DNA of 7,195 nt from an uncultured Alistipes sp. (GTDB taxonomy: Bacteria > Bacteroidota > Bacteroidia > Bacteroidales > Rikenellaceae). The translations under genes were made by a program, and so were the position numbers. The stretch spans positions 1 to 7,195 of the forward strand of contig UROX01000133.1 in assembly GCA_900549685.1 (NCBI GenBank), read 5' to 3'. Shown piece by piece: positions 6,163 through 7,195 of the stretch; the first letter of the stretch is position 1; each line of letters opens with the position of its first letter. The notes under the pieces were generated by a model. That model was not told the origin of the DNA, made no database searches, and worked only from the letters and a program-made list of their open reading frames with translations.

Positions 6163-7143
6163 TTACAAATTGTCTCTCACATTGACGATCCTCACGTTCT
6201 GCGTCGCAGGGACCAGTCCCGCCTTGAGAATGATCCGCTGCCCGCGGTCGGAAGCCAGAAAAGTGGAAAAACCCGAAGCCAGCCCGCTGCGCGGATCCGT
6301 CAGAATGGCGTAAACATTCCTTACCAGCGGATACTGCCCCAATGCGATATAAGCCTGATAAGGCTGATAACTGTCGGCCAAAGTAGGCTGCTCCTCGCGG
6401 CTGACCCTCATCACGGTGATGCGTTCCGAAAACTTCAGATTCGTCGTATCGCTTTTGCTACCCACCCAGCTGACACCGATCACGCCGATCGCCTCGGGTG
6501 TCGCAGCCACGTAGTCGATCACATCCATATTGGTCTGCTGGGCATTCAGCGCCCCGGCCAGCGGTTTGCCGTTGCAAAGCGAATCGATGGCATAGCGCAC
6601 CGTGCTCGAGTTGGCGTTATCGAAAACCAGCCGCAGATCGCCCAGACGCGAAGAAGGGTCGAGTTGTTTCCACGAAGTGATTTCACCGGTCAGAATGCCG
6701 CTCAACTGCGACACCGAAATCAGCGAATCGCTGTTCTGTTTATTGACGATCAGGGCAATGGCATCCGTAGCGATCTTGAACTCCTTGGGATAGAACTTCA
6801 TGGTCTCGAGCGAGGCTTTCTCTTCCCCGGTAAGCGGACGCGTAGAAACGGCCAGGCGCACACTGTCCTGCAACAGCAGCGTGATGGCCTCGACTTCGCT
6901 CGTATAGATCGGGCTGATCCCGGCCATCGTGTAGATACCCTCGAAGACGTCTATTTCCTGCTGAATGATTTTCCGGAAACTTTCGTCCACGCTGATAGGA
7001 ATGACTCCCGTAGTAGCCGTATCCGTATATTTGTCCTTTACCTTCTTTCCCCTGCACGAAAAAGAGGCCGACACGACCGGAAAATTTTTAAGGACCTTGA
7101 CGAATTGTCTGAAGGTCGGATCATCTTGGATGAAGAGGTACAT
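6163..7143 (-). CDS. PstS-like phosphate-binding lipoprotein, 5' end uncertain
   Basis: The protein is a type 2 periplasmic binding protein of the PstS family, which binds phosphate or a similar anion. Numbered from the ATG at 7143 (326 residues), it shows ISVDESFRKIIQQEIDVFEG (50-69), a SVRLAVSTRPLTGEE segment (94-108), the KIATDAIALIVN strand (123-134), LTGEITSWKQL (151-161) and DNANSSTVRYAIDS (175-188), the anion-binding SST turn. It ends with DRGQRIILKAGLVPATQNVRIV, typical of Bacteroidota homologues. Cys30 in FSC-RGKK is the likely lipidation site, but the lipobox is weak and only about nine hydrophobic residues come before it. The part before residue 21 (DDPTFRQFVKVLKN) does not look like a signal peptide, and the frame stays open to the window edge. 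The true start may therefore be disrupted or lie elsewhere. No pstC, pstA or pstB is in the window. The TPR gene follows after 31 bp. Confidence 0.85.
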   Translation of the reverse strand: MYLFIQDDPTFRQFVKVLKNFPVVSASFSCRGKKVKDKYTDTATTGVIPISVDESFRKIIQQEIDVFEGIYTMAGISPIYTSEVEAITLLLQDSVRLAVSTRPLTGEEKASLETMKFYPKEFKIATDAIALIVNKQNSDSLISVSQLSGILTGEITSWKQLDPSSRLGDLRLVFDNANSSTVRYAIDSLCNGKPLAGALNAQQTNMDVIDYVAATPEAIGVIGVSWVGSKSDTTNLKFSERITVMRVSREEQPTLADSYQPYQAYIALGQYPLVRNVYAILTDPRSGLASGFSTFLASDRGQRIILKAGLVPATQNVRIVNVRDNL

Positions 7144-7195
7144 AAGCTGGCGGAAAGCCGTGATATACTCGCTCGCAACAATACGAACAACAAGA

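Overview
The window reads as chromosomal DNA from a high-GC gut Bacteroidota, most like Alistipes or a relative in the Rikenellaceae. This rests on four things: the fused NuoCD subunit, a Bacteroidota-type promoter (TAnnTTTG) ahead of nuoA, mostly absent Shine-Dalgarno sequences, and recalled resemblance of the PstS-like and TPR proteins to Bacteroides/Alistipes homologues. The genus is an inference. Every recognisable gene lies on the minus strand, so transcription runs from high to low coordinates.

Layout, in transcription order. A PstS-like phosphate-binding lipoprotein gene (6163-7143) has an unclear 5' end near the window edge. A secreted TPR-repeat protein (4500-6131) follows 31 bp later and probably shares its transcript. 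A perfect 13-bp hairpin (4295-4326) may end that unit. Next is about 0.8 kb with no convincing gene but several nested inverted repeats, the best at 3781-3903. A promoter-like site (3493-3523) and a leader with an inverted repeat (3426-3463) come before the start of a complex I operon: nuoA (3049-3398), nuoB (2477-3058), nuoCD (859-2484) and nuoH (1-835, cut by the window edge).

The nuo genes are tightly packed: nuoA/nuoB overlap by 10 bp, nuoB/nuoCD overlap by 8 bp, and a 23-bp gap precedes nuoH. NuoB and NuoCD form the quinone-reducing module carrying cluster N2. NuoA and NuoH are membrane subunits that complete the quinone site. NuoB and NuoCD are intact with their key residues. NuoA and NuoH each carry a one-base deletion that breaks the frame in the middle of conserved sequence, with the rest of each protein readable in the next frame. 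If real, complex I would be disabled. If they are sequence errors, the operon is ordinary.

I found no clearly novel defence, mobile or biosynthetic system. The points most worth checking are the two frameshifts, the structured non-coding block upstream of nuoA, and the odd sequence at the 7081-7195 edge, which may be a junction.
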